DNA from: Streptomyces sp. NRRL B-24484
Lineage (GTDB): Bacteria; Actinomycetota; Actinomycetes; Streptomycetales; Streptomycetaceae
DNA: 64,000 bases
NCBI RefSeq assembly: GCF_000717715.1
Contig: NZ_JOAI01000005.1
Coordinates: 248,001-312,000 of the forward strand
Direction: 5' to 3'
Part shown: one piece after another, positions 16,144 through 25,098 of the stretch
Numbering within the stretch: the first letter of the stretch is position 1
Layout: each line of letters opens with the position of its first letter
Notes under the pieces: generated by a model
What the model was told of the DNA's origin: nothing
The model's database searches: none
Seen by the model: the letters and a program-made list of their open reading frames with translations, nothing else
Translations under genes and position numbers: made by a program

Positions 16144-17064
16144 TCAGCGGCGGTATCCGCGCTGGGGGTCGCGCTCCTCCGCGTCCTCGTAGCCGAGGAA
16201 CCAGCCCTCGGGGTGGGTGGCGGCGAGCAGCTGGTCGATCCGGTCGGCGGTCTCCAGGTCCGGGTCGCCCTCGTCGGGTCCGTAGACGCCGAAGAGTTCG
16301 TCGGCGCAGCCGTCCCAGTCGTAGTCGTAGAGGTCGGCGGGCAGGTCGCCCATCATGTCGGCGACCGACTCGGGCTGGGCGCCGAGCAGGCTGCGGGCGT
16401 CGGCGAGGGCCGTCCGCAGCGCCACTTCCTCGGCGAGGCAGCGCGGCAGCGGCCATTCGCCGAGCGAGAGGTCCTCGGCGAGGTCGTCGAAGGTGCGGGC
16501 GAGGGCCCGGCGCCAGGTGCGGTGCATCGACCAGGTGCGGCGGGGCAGCCGGGCGTAGACCGTCCAGTCGGGCTCGTCGCCCTCGGTGACGGGCTCGTCC
16601 TCGTGCTCCTCCAGGTCGTCGTAGGCGGCGTCGGCGAGGCCCACCAGCTGGGTGTGGAGCAGGCAGGCGGTGCGCGGGGTGAGCGTCCAGTCGGCGCCCT
16701 CGCCGTCCTCGCCGTCGAGCGGGAAGAGCTCGGCGAAGTCGGGGGCGAAGTCGTCGGTGACGCTGATCTCCAGGGTGCCGCCCAGCGCCTCGATGCCGGG
16801 GACGGCGGCGACCAGCCGGTCCGGGTGGAGCAGCACGCCGAGCGCCGCGTTGGGGTCGTCGGCGACCTCGCGGAGCAGTTCGCTGCGCTGACCGACGGGG
16901 TCGGCCCCGTCGAAGTCCAGCTCGTCCACGGCCGCCAGCGCGGCGGCGCGCAGTGTCGGCCAGTCGGTGATGCGGATCCCGAGCACCACCGTCGCCTCGA
17001 TCTCCTGCGCGCCGGAGTCCTCCGCCGCGCCCGGCCCCTGCGGATGATCGCTTCGCTCGCCCAT
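16144..17064 (-). CDS. Conserved hypothetical acidic protein
   Basis: I do not recognise a named domain in this 306-residue product. It is strongly acidic, has no signal peptide or membrane segment, and is rich in Trp and Tyr near the C-terminus (LYDYDWDGCADELFG, GWFLGYEDAEERD). The codon pattern and a clear ATG at 17064 support a real gene. It ends 30 bases before the Pth2-like gene on the same strand and may be co-transcribed with it. Confidence 0.7.
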   Translation of the reverse strand: MGERSDHPQGPGAAEDSGAQEIEATVVLGIRITDWPTLRAAALAAVDELDFDGADPVGQRSELLREVADDPNAALGVLLHPDRLVAAVPGIEALGGTLEISVTDDFAPDFAELFPLDGEDGEGADWTLTPRTACLLHTQLVGLADAAYDDLEEHEDEPVTEGDEPDWTVYARLPRRTWSMHRTWRRALARTFDDLAEDLSLGEWPLPRCLAEEVALRTALADARSLLGAQPESVADMMGDLPADLYDYDWDGCADELFGVYGPDEGDPDLETADRIDQLLAATHPEGWFLGYEDAEERDPQRGYRR

Positions 17065-17177
17065 GCGCCTACAGTACGGCCAGGGCGGCCCGGGAATCAC
17101 CGGTGTCCGCCACCTTCTTCCGCGTGGTGGGCGGCGCGCGCCGGGGCGCCGCCCCGGTGGTGGCCCGGCAGTGGCCC

Positions 17178-17336
17178 TCAGGCGCTGCCGTGGTCCTCCG
17201 AGGCGTCCGGTTCGACGTGCACGGCGGAGGGCTCGACGGTGACGGTGGTGCTGCCGCGGGGTGAGTGCGGTGCGCCGACCACCACGACGATCACGAGCAG
17301 CCCGAGGCCGATGCCCTGCAGCGCGGCCCTCAGCAC
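17178..17336 (-). CDS. Small single-span membrane protein
   Basis: This 52-residue frame has one hydrophobic helix (IGLGLLVIVVVVG) followed by a Thr/Val/acid-rich tail. The GTG at 17336 follows GGGAG by six bases. It is divergent from ybjQ. Function is unknown; its small size makes it tentative. Confidence 0.4.
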   Translation of the reverse strand: MLRAALQGIGLGLLVIVVVVGAPHSPRGSTTVTVEPSAVHVEPDASEDHGSA

Positions 17337-17435
17337 GGCGGGACTCCCGTGGCGGAGGACCCTGTCGGACGAGGATCGGGGCCCCACCGGCGAGCCGGGT
17401 CGGCTTCCCACGGCCCGTCACCGATGGTGGGGAGC

Positions 17436-17807
17436 ATGGGAAACATCGACGAGTACGGCGGCGGGCAGCGCCCGGACGCCGAGGTGCTGGTGGTGACCAC
17501 CAACGACGTGCCCGGGCACCGGGTCGAGCACGTCATCGGCGAGGTCTTCGGCCTGACGGTGCGCAGCCGGCACATCGGCTCGCAGATCGGCGCGGGGCTG
17601 AAGTCACTGGTCGGCGGTGAGCTGCGCGGCCTGACGAAGACCCTGGTGGAGAGCCGCAACCAGGCGATGGACCGGCTGATCGAGCAGACGAAGGCCCGCG
17701 GCGGCAACGCGGTCCTGATGTTCCGCTTCGACGTCACGGAGGCCGCCGACGTCGGCACCGAGGTCTGCGCCTACGGCACCGCCGCCCGGATCGTCCCCCT
17801 CACCTGA
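17436..17807 (+). CDS. YbjQ/UPF0145 family protein
   Basis: The 123-residue protein carries the family core: VVTTNDVPGHRVEHVIGEVFG, RNQAMDRLIEQTKARGGNAV and the closing RFDVTEAADVGTEVCAYGTA. YbjQ proteins are small cytoplasmic oligomers of uncertain role, possibly metal- or heavy-metal-related. The ATG at 17436 follows GGGGAG. An 80-base duplicate of its 3' end lies just downstream. Confidence 0.9.
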   Translation: MGNIDEYGGGQRPDAEVLVVTTNDVPGHRVEHVIGEVFGLTVRSRHIGSQIGAGLKSLVGGELRGLTKTLVESRNQAMDRLIEQTKARGGNAVLMFRFDVTEAADVGTEVCAYGTAARIVPLT

Positions 17808-17878
17808 CCCGCCGTCGACGGCCGGGTCCCGCCGGATGCGCGGGACCGGGCCGTTCGGCGTGCCGCGCGCGGTGCAAG

Positions 17879-17958
17879 GCGGTGCCGATGTTCCGCTTCG
17901 ACGTCACCGCGGCCGCCGACGTCGGCGCCGAGGTCGGCGTCCACGGCACCGCCGGCCG
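17879..17958 (+). pseudogene. Duplicated 3' fragment of the YbjQ gene
   Basis: Bases 17879-17958 align without gaps to 17709-17788, about ten mismatches in 80, at a constant offset of 170. In the source frame it reads MFRFDV-T-AAADVGAEVGVHGTA, matching the YbjQ C-terminus. Only this segment is duplicated, and it has no start or ribosome binding site. It lies in the untranslated region ahead of the flavin monooxygenase. Confidence 0.85.
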
Positions 17959-17972
17959 TCGGCGTGGCCCGC

Positions 17973-18000
17973 GGAACATGTGCGGCTCCTGCAATGTTCC
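17973..18000 (+). promoter_or_regulatory. Inverted repeat six bases before the monooxygenase start
   Basis: GGAACAT and ATGTTCC form perfect 7-bp arms. Inside them TGC and GCA also pair around a single bulged G, giving a ten-pair stem. The structure ends at base 18000, six bases before the ATG at 18007, where the ribosome binding site should be. It may be an operator or a translation-blocking hairpin. Confidence 0.5.
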
Positions 18001-18006
18001 ACGAGC

Positions 18007-19224
18007 ATGACCGTTGAAGGCGAAACGACCTGGGGCGTGCCGCGTGAGGTGGACGTCGTGGTGATCGGTGCCGGGCAGGCCGGCCTGTCCGCCGCCTACC
18101 ACCTGCGGCGGCGCGGGTTCGAGCCGTACCGCGGCTTCGTGGTGCTGGACGCGGACCCGGCCCCGGGCGGCGCCTGGGCGCACCGCTCCCCCTCGCTGCG
18201 GATGGCCACCGTGCACGGTTTCCACGACCTGCCGGACTTCGAACTGCCCGAGGTCGACCCGCAGGCCCCGGCCAACACCGTGGTCCCGGGGTACTTCGCC
18301 GCCTACGAGGCGAAGCACGCGCTGCCCGTGGTGCGGCCGGTGCGGGTACGGGCCGTGCGGTCACTGCCGGACGGCCGGCTCCGGGTGGAGACGGACCGCG
18401 GCGACTGGACGGCACGGGCGCTGGTCAACGCCACCGGCACCTGGACCAGGCCGTTCCTGCCGCACTACCCGGGACGCTTCGGGGGCCGGCAACTGCACTA
18501 CGCGGACTACCGCGGCCCCGACGAGTTCGCCGGGCAGCGCGTGATGGTGGTCGGCGGCGGAGCCTCGGCGATCCAGGTCCTGTCGGAGGTCGGCGCGGTG
18601 GCCGAGACGGTGTGGGTGACCCGGCGGCCGCCGGTCTACCGGGACGGCCCGTTCACCCCCGAGGCCGGGCGGGCGGCGGTGGCGCTGGTGGAGCAGCGGG
18701 TGCGGGAGGGGCTGCCGGTGCGGAGCGTGGTGAGCGTGACCGGACTCGGCCCGTCCGTGGCGTACCGGCGGGCCGAGGAGCTGGGCGTACTGCGGCGCCG
18801 GCCGATGTTCGACCGGCTGACCGCGCACGGGGCCGCCTGGGACGGTGCCGAGGAGCAGGTGGACGCGATCGTCTGGGCGACCGGCTTCCGGCCCGAGGTG
18901 ACGCACCTCGCCCCGCTGGGCCTGCGGGGGCCGGGCGGCGGCATCCGGATGGAGGGCACCCGGGCCGCCGCCGACCCGCGGATCCACCTGGTCGGCTACG
19001 GCCCCTCGGCCAGCACCGTCGGCGCCAACCGCGCCGGCCGCACGGCAACCAACGACATCGTCCGCCTGCTCGGAACACCCGACCAGGGGGCGCGTGGGGG
19101 CACCTCCCGGCCGAAGGCTGGGGGAGAACTGCGCAATTCGGAGGCGGACCACCGTACGGGTTTCGGCCCGGCCCGAACCGTCGTGACGGCCACCCCCACA
19201 TTGCGAGGTTCCCCGCGCCCCTAG
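18007..19224 (+). CDS. Flavin-containing monooxygenase-like oxidoreductase
   Basis: This two-dinucleotide-domain flavoprotein has an FAD motif VVVIGAGQAGLSAAY near residue 20, an NADPH motif VMVVGGGASAIQ near residue 182 and the late VWATGFRPE. This matches flavin monooxygenase/Baeyer-Villiger-like enzymes, with an unknown substrate. The 405-residue frame runs into the palindromic repeat at 19087, so the last about 45 residues (from roughly 361) are repeat-encoded and probably not original. The enzyme core ends near RAGRTATNDIVRLLG. The ATG has only a weak GAG upstream and is preceded by a hairpin. Confidence 0.85.
   Translation: MTVEGETTWGVPREVDVVVIGAGQAGLSAAYHLRRRGFEPYRGFVVLDADPAPGGAWAHRSPSLRMATVHGFHDLPDFELPEVDPQAPANTVVPGYFAAYEAKHALPVVRPVRVRAVRSLPDGRLRVETDRGDWTARALVNATGTWTRPFLPHYPGRFGGRQLHYADYRGPDEFAGQRVMVVGGGASAIQVLSEVGAVAETVWVTRRPPVYRDGPFTPEAGRAAVALVEQRVREGLPVRSVVSVTGLGPSVAYRRAEELGVLRRRPMFDRLTAHGAAWDGAEEQVDAIVWATGFRPEVTHLAPLGLRGPGGGIRMEGTRAAADPRIHLVGYGPSASTVGANRAGRTATNDIVRLLGTPDQGARGGTSRPKAGGELRNSEADHRTGFGPARTVVTATPTLRGSPRP
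19087..19223. repeat. Nested palindromic repeat, copy 2
   Basis: This 137-bp homologue of the 3310-3448 element has the same outer arms (GGGGCGCG...AACTGCGC and GTTCCCCGCGCCCCTA) and the same inserted hairpin (CACCTCCCGGCC/GGCTGGGGGAG). The central part has diverged. It overlaps the end of the monooxygenase frame and supplies its stop codon. Confidence 0.8.
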
Positions 19225-19276
19225 TGGTTGCCCGCGTCCCGATTGCGCAGTTGCCCGCGTCCCCCGGTGGGGGTTG
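19224..19276. repeat. Degenerate tandem remnant of the repeat arm
   Basis: GTTGCCCGCGTCCC occurs twice and a shortened GTTGCCCGC a third time in about 50 bases directly after repeat copy 2. The middle unit, GCGCAGTTGCCCGCGTCCC, resembles the repeat's right arm. This looks like an eroded further copy before the paaE 3' end. Confidence 0.5.
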
Positions 19277-19280
19277 CCCG

Positions 19281-20348
19281 CTACCGGTCGAAGTCGATGG
19301 TGACCTTGTCGGTGACGGGGCGGGCCTGGCAGGTGAGGACGTAGCCGGCGGCGACCTCCTTCTCCTCCAGGGCGAAGTTGCGCCGCATCTCGACCTCGCC
19401 CTCGCAGACCAGCGCCCGGCAGGTGCCGCAGACGCCGCCCTTGCAGGCGAACGGCAGGTCGGGGCGGGAGCGCTGGGCGCCGTCCAGCACCGAGCGGTCC
19501 CGGGGCAGCGCGAGCACGCTGGACCGGCCGTCGAGGACGACCGTGACCTCGCTGAGGTCGCCGGAGACGGGCTGCTCCTCGCCGCGCTCGTACTCGGGCT
19601 CGTCCTCGGCGTGGAAGAGCTCCTGGTGGACGCGGTCGGCGGGCACGCCGAGCTCGGCGAGCAGGTGCTTGGCGCCGACGACCATGCCGTAGGGGCCGCA
19701 GAGCCACCAGTGGTCGACCGCGGGGGTGTCGAGGAGGGCGCCGACCAGGGCCTTCATCCGGTCCGGGTCGAGCCGGCCGCTGAGCAGTTCGGCGTCGCGG
19801 CTCTCCCGGGAGAGCACGTGGACGAGCTGGAACCGGCCGAGGTGGCGGTCCTTCAGGTCGGCGAGTTCGTCGGAGAACATCACGGTGTCGCTGCGGCGGT
19901 TGCCGTAGAGCAGGGTGACCCGGGAGCCGGGGTGGGCGTCGAGCACGGAGCCGGCGATGGAGAGCATCGGGGTGATGCCGGAGCCGGCGGCGATCAGCAC
20001 GTGCTCGGCGGGCTCGTCGAGTTCGGGGGTGAACAGGCCGGTCGGGGGCATCACCTCGACGGGCTCGCCGACCCGGGCGTCCCGGACCAGCCAGCGGGAG
20101 AACAGCCCGCCCGGCACCTCCCGCACCGCGATCCGCAGCGGCCCGCCGACCGGCGAGCAGAGCGAGTAGGAGCGGCGCTCGTCGGCGCCGTCCACGATCC
20201 GGCGCAGGGTGAGCGTCTGGCCGGGACGGAAGGCGAAGTCCTCGGCGAGGGCGTCCGGCACCTCGAAGGTGACCGCGACGGCGTCCTCGCAGAGCGGTTC
20301 CAGGGCCGCGATGCGCAGCTCGTGGAAGGTCGGGCGGCGGACGGCCAT
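19281..20348 (-). CDS. paaE: Phenylacetyl-CoA epoxidase reductase subunit
   Basis: This 355-residue electron-transfer subunit passes electrons from NADPH through FAD to a plant-type 2Fe-2S centre and on to the PaaA diiron site. The N-terminal half is a ferredoxin-NADP reductase fold (RRSYSLCSP, AGSGITPMLS, CGPYGMV). The C-terminal domain has the cluster ligands in CKGGVCGTCRA and the final Cys of VLTCQ. The ATG at 20348 directly follows the paaD stop. It is the last gene of a five-gene unit. Confidence 0.95.
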   Translation of the reverse strand: MAVRRPTFHELRIAALEPLCEDAVAVTFEVPDALAEDFAFRPGQTLTLRRIVDGADERRSYSLCSPVGGPLRIAVREVPGGLFSRWLVRDARVGEPVEVMPPTGLFTPELDEPAEHVLIAAGSGITPMLSIAGSVLDAHPGSRVTLLYGNRRSDTVMFSDELADLKDRHLGRFQLVHVLSRESRDAELLSGRLDPDRMKALVGALLDTPAVDHWWLCGPYGMVVGAKHLLAELGVPADRVHQELFHAEDEPEYERGEEQPVSGDLSEVTVVLDGRSSVLALPRDRSVLDGAQRSRPDLPFACKGGVCGTCRALVCEGEVEMRRNFALEEKEVAAGYVLTCQARPVTDKVTIDFDR

Positions 20349-20846
20349 CTAGATCTCCTTGATCCGGTCGAACGGCTCGCGGCAGCTGCGGCAGCGCCAC
20401 AGCGCCTTGCAGGCGGTGGAGCCGAAGCGGGAGAGCTCCTCGGTGTCGGCGGAGCCGCACTGCGGACAGGACACCGCCCGGCGGGTCCGGCCGAGCTGCA
20501 GCACACCGCCGGTGAGCGGCCCGCCGGGGGCCGGCGGGGCGATGCCCGCCTCGGCGAGCTTGCGGCGGCCCTCGTCGCTGATCAGGTCGGTGGACCACGG
20601 CGGGTCGAGCCGCAGCCGCACGGTGACGTCGGTGTAGCCGGCCTCCCGCAGCCGGGCGTCCACGTCGGCGGCCATCTCGGCGACGGCGGGGCAGCCCGAG
20701 TAGGTGGGGGTGAGCCAGGCGGTGACGGCGTCGCCGCTCTCCTCGACGCCGGCGAGCACGCCGAGGTCGGCGAGGGTGAGCATGGGCAGCTCGGGGTCGG
20801 TGACGGCCGCGGCCGCCTCCCAGGCGCGGGTGGTGGTGGTCACCAT
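20349..20846 (-). CDS. paaD: Phenylacetyl-CoA epoxidase maturation protein PaaD
   Basis: The 165-residue protein has a DUF59/MIP18-type domain (DPELPMLTLADLGV, TYSGCPA) and a C-terminal Cys-rich motif (SCPQCG and CRSC). PaaD is needed for a functional epoxidase, probably in Fe/S or diiron assembly. The start overlaps the paaC end by seven bases and the stop abuts the paaE start. Confidence 0.94.
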   Translation of the reverse strand: MVTTTTRAWEAAAAVTDPELPMLTLADLGVLAGVEESGDAVTAWLTPTYSGCPAVAEMAADVDARLREAGYTDVTVRLRLDPPWSTDLISDEGRRKLAEAGIAPPAPGGPLTGGVLQLGRTRRAVSCPQCGSADTEELSRFGSTACKALWRCRSCREPFDRIKEI

Positions 20847-21721
20847 GTCGCCCCCGGGTGGGCGCGGGCGACGACCTGCAGTTCGGCGAGCAGCGGGCCG
20901 AGGTCCTCGGTGTGCACGCCGTCGCGGCCGGCCCGGCCGCCGACGTACGCCAGCGGGGCGGCGTCCGGCACCGTCAGGGTGGCCTCGGCGATGTCGTCGG
21001 CGAGCAGCGCCAGCACGGGTTCGCGCAGGTCGGCCGGGTCAGTGCCGAGCCGCAGTTCGACGGGGTGCGGGGTGAAGAGTTCGTCGAGCAGCGGCCAGAC
21101 GGCGTCGAGGCCGGCCTGCATCCGCTCGTGCGAGTACGGGGTGCCGTCGCCGAGGCGCAGCAGCCACTCCTGGGCCCACTCTCGGTGGTAGGCGAGCTCC
21201 TTGGTGCCGGCGGCGGCGACCGCGGCGAGCACCGGGTCGGCGTGGTGGACGAGCCGCTGGAACAGGGCCTGCCGGGCGGTGGCGAAGGCCAGGATCCGGG
21301 CGACGGTGTGCGCGAAGTCGCCGTTGGGCACCTCGACCAGCCGGACGTTGCGGAACTCGTGGTCCTCGCGCCAGTAGGCGAAGTCGTCCTCGGTGCGGCC
21401 GGAGCCGTCGGCCTGGCCGGCCCGGGTGAGCAGCCGGCGGGCCTGGCCGAGCAGGTCGAGGCCGAGGTTGGCGAGGGCGACCTCCTCCTCCAGCTCGGGC
21501 GCCCGGGTGCACCACTCGATGAGCCGCTGGGAGAGCACCAGGGCGTCGTCGCCGAGCATCTGGCAGTACGCGGCGAGGTCGGCGCCCTCGACGCCGTCCG
21601 GCAGCGCGGTGTCGACGCCGAGCAGCGGGTCGGCGAAGCCGGTGCCGTACGCCCAGCGGGCCTCGCCCTCGGGCTCGGGCCCGGCCTCGCTGAGCGTCAG
21701 GTACACGTGGTCGTCGGTCAT
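20840..21721 (-). CDS. paaC: Phenylacetyl-CoA epoxidase structural subunit PaaC
   Basis: This 293-residue ferritin-like subunit pairs with PaaA and lacks the full diiron ligand set. Recognisable stretches include AYCQMLGDDALVLSQRL, LANLGLDLLGQARRLL and ELAYHREWAQEWLLRLG. The ATG is at 21721, 30 bases after paaB, and the 3' end overlaps paaD. Confidence 0.94.
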   Translation of the reverse strand: MTDDHVYLTLSEAGPEPEGEARWAYGTGFADPLLGVDTALPDGVEGADLAAYCQMLGDDALVLSQRLIEWCTRAPELEEEVALANLGLDLLGQARRLLTRAGQADGSGRTEDDFAYWREDHEFRNVRLVEVPNGDFAHTVARILAFATARQALFQRLVHHADPVLAAVAAAGTKELAYHREWAQEWLLRLGDGTPYSHERMQAGLDAVWPLLDELFTPHPVELRLGTDPADLREPVLALLADDIAEATLTVPDAAPLAYVGGRAGRDGVHTEDLGPLLAELQVVARAHPGATW

Positions 21722-21751
21722 GTCGGCATCCCCTGGTCGAACGGTGCGGGC

Positions 21752-22041
21752 TCAGATGTGCGGGACATCCTCGGGGATGTCGTAGAAGGTCGGGTGGCGG
21801 TAGACCTTGTCCCCGCTGGGGGCGAAGAACGGGTCCTGCTCGTCCGGGGTGGAGGCGGTGATCGCGGCGGAGGGCACCACCCAGAGGCTGACGCCCTCGT
21901 TGCGGCGGGTGTAGAGGTCGCGGGCGGCGAGCAGCGCCATCCGGTCGTCGGCGGCGTGCAGCGAGCCGACGTGGACGTGGTTCAGGCCGCGCCGCGGGCG
22001 GACGAACACCTCGTAGAGCGGCCAGCCGGCCCGGTTCGCGT

Positions 22042-22045
<4 letters not shown>
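21752..22045 (-). CDS. paaB: Phenylacetyl-CoA epoxidase subunit PaaB
   Basis: This 97-residue small subunit bridges PaaAC dimers. The sequence [21 protein letters not shown] is characteristic, and the protein ends [17 protein letters not shown]. The GTG start at 22045 overlaps the paaA stop (GTGA), implying coupled synthesis. Confidence 0.95.
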
Positions 22046-22989
<944 letters not shown>

Positions 22990-23008
22990 TCCACCCACCT
23001 CCCGACTG

Positions 23009-23022
23009 ACCGTTCGGTCGGT
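23009..23022. promoter_or_regulatory. PaaR-like operator at paaA
   Basis: ACCGTTCGGTCGGT fits the core ACCGnnCGnnCGGT of the TetR-family phenylacetate repressor PaaR known from Corynebacterium. The flank ACTG on the left also fits; the right flank does not. It lies 20 bases upstream of the paaA start, over the likely transcription start. No paaR gene is in the window. Confidence 0.7.
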
Positions 23023-23188
23023 CCCATTCTGTACGGCCGGACCCCGGCCTGACAAGGCACGGTCCACGGCGGTCGCGGAGGGCGGGAGAACGGGGCGCCG
23101 CGGCGCCGGGGGCGAGGGGCCGGACGGGTGCGGGGCGCAGCGGCGCGGGCGGGTCCGTGCACGGAGGACCCGGCGGGCCCGGGCGGGC

Positions 23189-23215
23189 GGTCCGGGCGGG
23201 GTCGCCGCCCGGACC
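23189..23215 (-). terminator. Hairpin after the M20 peptidase gene
   Basis: A perfect 11-bp stem (GGTCCGGGCGG / CCGCCCGGACC) closes a GGTCG loop 13 bases beyond the peptidase stop. No U-tract follows. Confidence 0.65.
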
Positions 23216-23227
23216 GGGGCCGGGGGG

Positions 23228-24568
23228 TCAGGCGCGGTCGCGCAGGCGGGGCAGCGGTACGGCCAGGAGCGCCGCCAGCAGGGCGATCCGCGGGGCGAAC
23301 TGGTCGACCAGCACGTGTTCGTGCCGGGCGTGCGGGCCGCTGCCGACGGCGCCGAGGCCGTCCAGGGTGGGCAGGCCTCGGGCGCCGGCGATGTTGGTGT
23401 CGCCGGCGCCGCCGGCCGGGGCGCCGTCCACCTGCTCGCCGAGCGCGGCGGCCAGCGAACGGACGTGCCGGAGCAGCGGGTTGACGGACCGCTCGGGCCA
23501 GGCCGGCCGGCTGGAGAGCACCTCGGTGCGGACCTTGGCGCCGGGCCGCAGGGCGGTGAGGTGGGCGAGGGTGTCGAGGGCGCGGCGCTGCGCCTCGGCG
23601 GTGGCGAAGCGCAGGCCGAGCTCGGCCTCCGCGCGGCCGGCGATCACGTTGGCGCGGGTGCCGCCGGTGATCCGGCCGGTGTTGAGTTCGGTGCCGGGCA
23701 TCCGGCCGAGCCCGCGGACGGCGACCAGCTGGTCCACCAGTTCGTCGACCGCGGAGACGCCCTCGGAGGCGTTGTTGCCGGCGTGCGCCTCCCGCCCGGT
23801 GACGCTGAGCAGGACGCGGGTGGAGCCGCGTCTGGCGGTCTTGAGCCGGCCGTCGGGATGCGGCGGTTCCAGGCCCAGGACGGCCGCGGCGCCCGGGAGT
23901 TGGCGTTCGACCAGGCGCCGCCCGTCCGGGCTGCCGACCTCCTCGTCGGAGACCACCACCAGCCGGACCGTCCGGTGCGGGCGCTGCCCGAGGTCGGCGA
24001 GCAGGGCGAAGGCGCCCTCCAGCAGCGCGAGTCCGGCCTTCATGTCGAGCACGCCGGGGCCGCTGAGGCGGCCGCCCTCCTCCACCACCGGCCAGTCGGC
24101 GAGGGTGCCGGCCGGCCAGACGGTGTCGTGGTGGCCGACCACCAGCAGGTGGGGCAGGGACTCCTCGCGGCCGGTCCACTCCAGGACGAGGTGGTCGCCG
24201 GCCGGGCCCTTCTCGCGGCGGGCCCGCGCACCGGTGGCGCGGAAGCCGGCCGACAGTTCTTCGGCGAGGGCGTCGAGTCGGGCGGTGTCACCGCTGGGCG
24301 ACTCCATGGCGGCGAGGGCGGCGCAGCGGCGGCGTACGGCGCCGGCGAGGGTGCGGGCCCTGGTGGTGAGCGCCTGCGGGAGTCCCGGCAGGGCGGGCAG
24401 TCCGGGTGCGGCTGCGGGGGCCGCCGGGTCGGCGGTCCGGGTCGGGGCGGGCGCCGCCGCGGTATTCGCGGGTTCGCCGTCGGCGGCGCGGTCGGCCGCG
24501 GGTTGTCCGGCTGCGGCTGCGGCCGGTGCCGCTCCCGACTCGGCCGGGAGGACGGTATGCGGGCTCAC
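23228..24568 (-). CDS. M20-family metallopeptidase, glutamate carboxypeptidase-like
   Basis: Co-catalytic zinc peptidases of this type remove C-terminal residues from peptides or N-acyl amino acids. The 446-residue product shows MESPSGD, the first metal His in GHHDTV (about 147), bridging Asp175 in DMKAG, catalytic Glu and ligand in SDEEVGS (209-210) and a late HARHEHV. The body matches CPG2-like proteins with an inserted dimerisation domain ([12 protein letters not shown]). The GTG at 24568 follows GGAGG. It gives an Ala/Pro-rich N-terminal extension of about 70 residues without a clear signal peptide, so a later start is possible. Confidence 0.88.
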   Translation of the reverse strand: MSPHTVLPAESGAAPAAAAAGQPAADRAADGEPANTAAAPAPTRTADPAAPAAAPGLPALPGLPQALTTRARTLAGAVRRRCAALAAMESPSGDTARLDALAEELSAGFRATGARARREKGPAGDHLVLEWTGREESLPHLLVVGHHDTVWPAGTLADWPVVEEGGRLSGPGVLDMKAGLALLEGAFALLADLGQRPHRTVRLVVVSDEEVGSPDGRRLVERQLPGAAAVLGLEPPHPDGRLKTARRGSTRVLLSVTGREAHAGNNASEGVSAVDELVDQLVAVRGLGRMPGTELNTGRITGGTRANVIAGRAEAELGLRFATAEAQRRALDTLAHLTALRPGAKVRTEVLSSRPAWPERSVNPLLRHVRSLAAALGEQVDGAPAGGAGDTNIAGARGLPTLDGLGAVGSGPHARHEHVLVDQFAPRIALLAALLAVPLPRLRDRA

Positions 24569-25018
24569 CTCGCACCTCCACAACCCGGGGCGGTCGGGGC
24601 GGCCGACCGGGGTTGTGGTGGTCGTGGCGGTCGGGCGGCGGCCGGGACTGGTGTCCGGTCGGGCAGCGGTCGATGGTGCAACCTCGGACTGGGTGACACG
24701 TCGTCCTCCTCGCTCGCTCCGGCGGCCCCGGCGTCCGGGGCCCGTGGACGGCGCCCCCGGTGCGCGGTGCGGCCGGGCACCGGTAACCGGGGAGGCTCGG
24801 GAAGTGAGCCTAGAAGACCCGATCACCTCCGTGCGAGGTGGCCCGGTGCTGCGCGGCCCGTCCGGCGACGGGTGCGCGCGTCCCGATTCCCACGATGGAC
24901 CTGCGGTGTCGCTCCGGCAGTCCGAACCGCCCGGGGGCGGCCGATCCACGTCCGACGGGTGACGGCCGATCAGCCTTTGATATCGGTCACCCTCCCCTCG
25001 GCGTCCAGGCTCCTTGGA
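24569..25018. other. Gene-free intergenic stretch
   Basis: About 450 bases lie between the divergent peptidase and aldo/keto reductase genes. The only structures noted are a short hairpin CACCTC-CGTGC-GAGGTG near 24830 and G-rich runs. No supported reading frame or RNA gene was found. The AT-richer end leads into the reductase promoter and operator. Confidence 0.6.
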
Positions 25019-25057
25019 ATGACAGATATTGAAATCTGTCATCCGACATGCCATAGT
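25019..25057 (+). promoter_or_regulatory. Promoter with overlapping TetR-type operator
   Basis: Perfect 9-bp arms ATGACAGAT (25019-25027) and ATCTGTCAT (25034-25042) are separated by six bases. The -35 TTGAAA (25029-25034) lies inside the operator. After a 17-bp spacer comes a -10-like CATAGT (25052-25057), 41 bases before the reductase ATG. A repressor bound here would block the -35, and the TetR gene two positions downstream is the obvious candidate. Confidence 0.75.
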
Positions 25058-25098
25058 CGAGTCATCACCGCCGTCCGCCCTCGACCCCGGGAGCCCCG

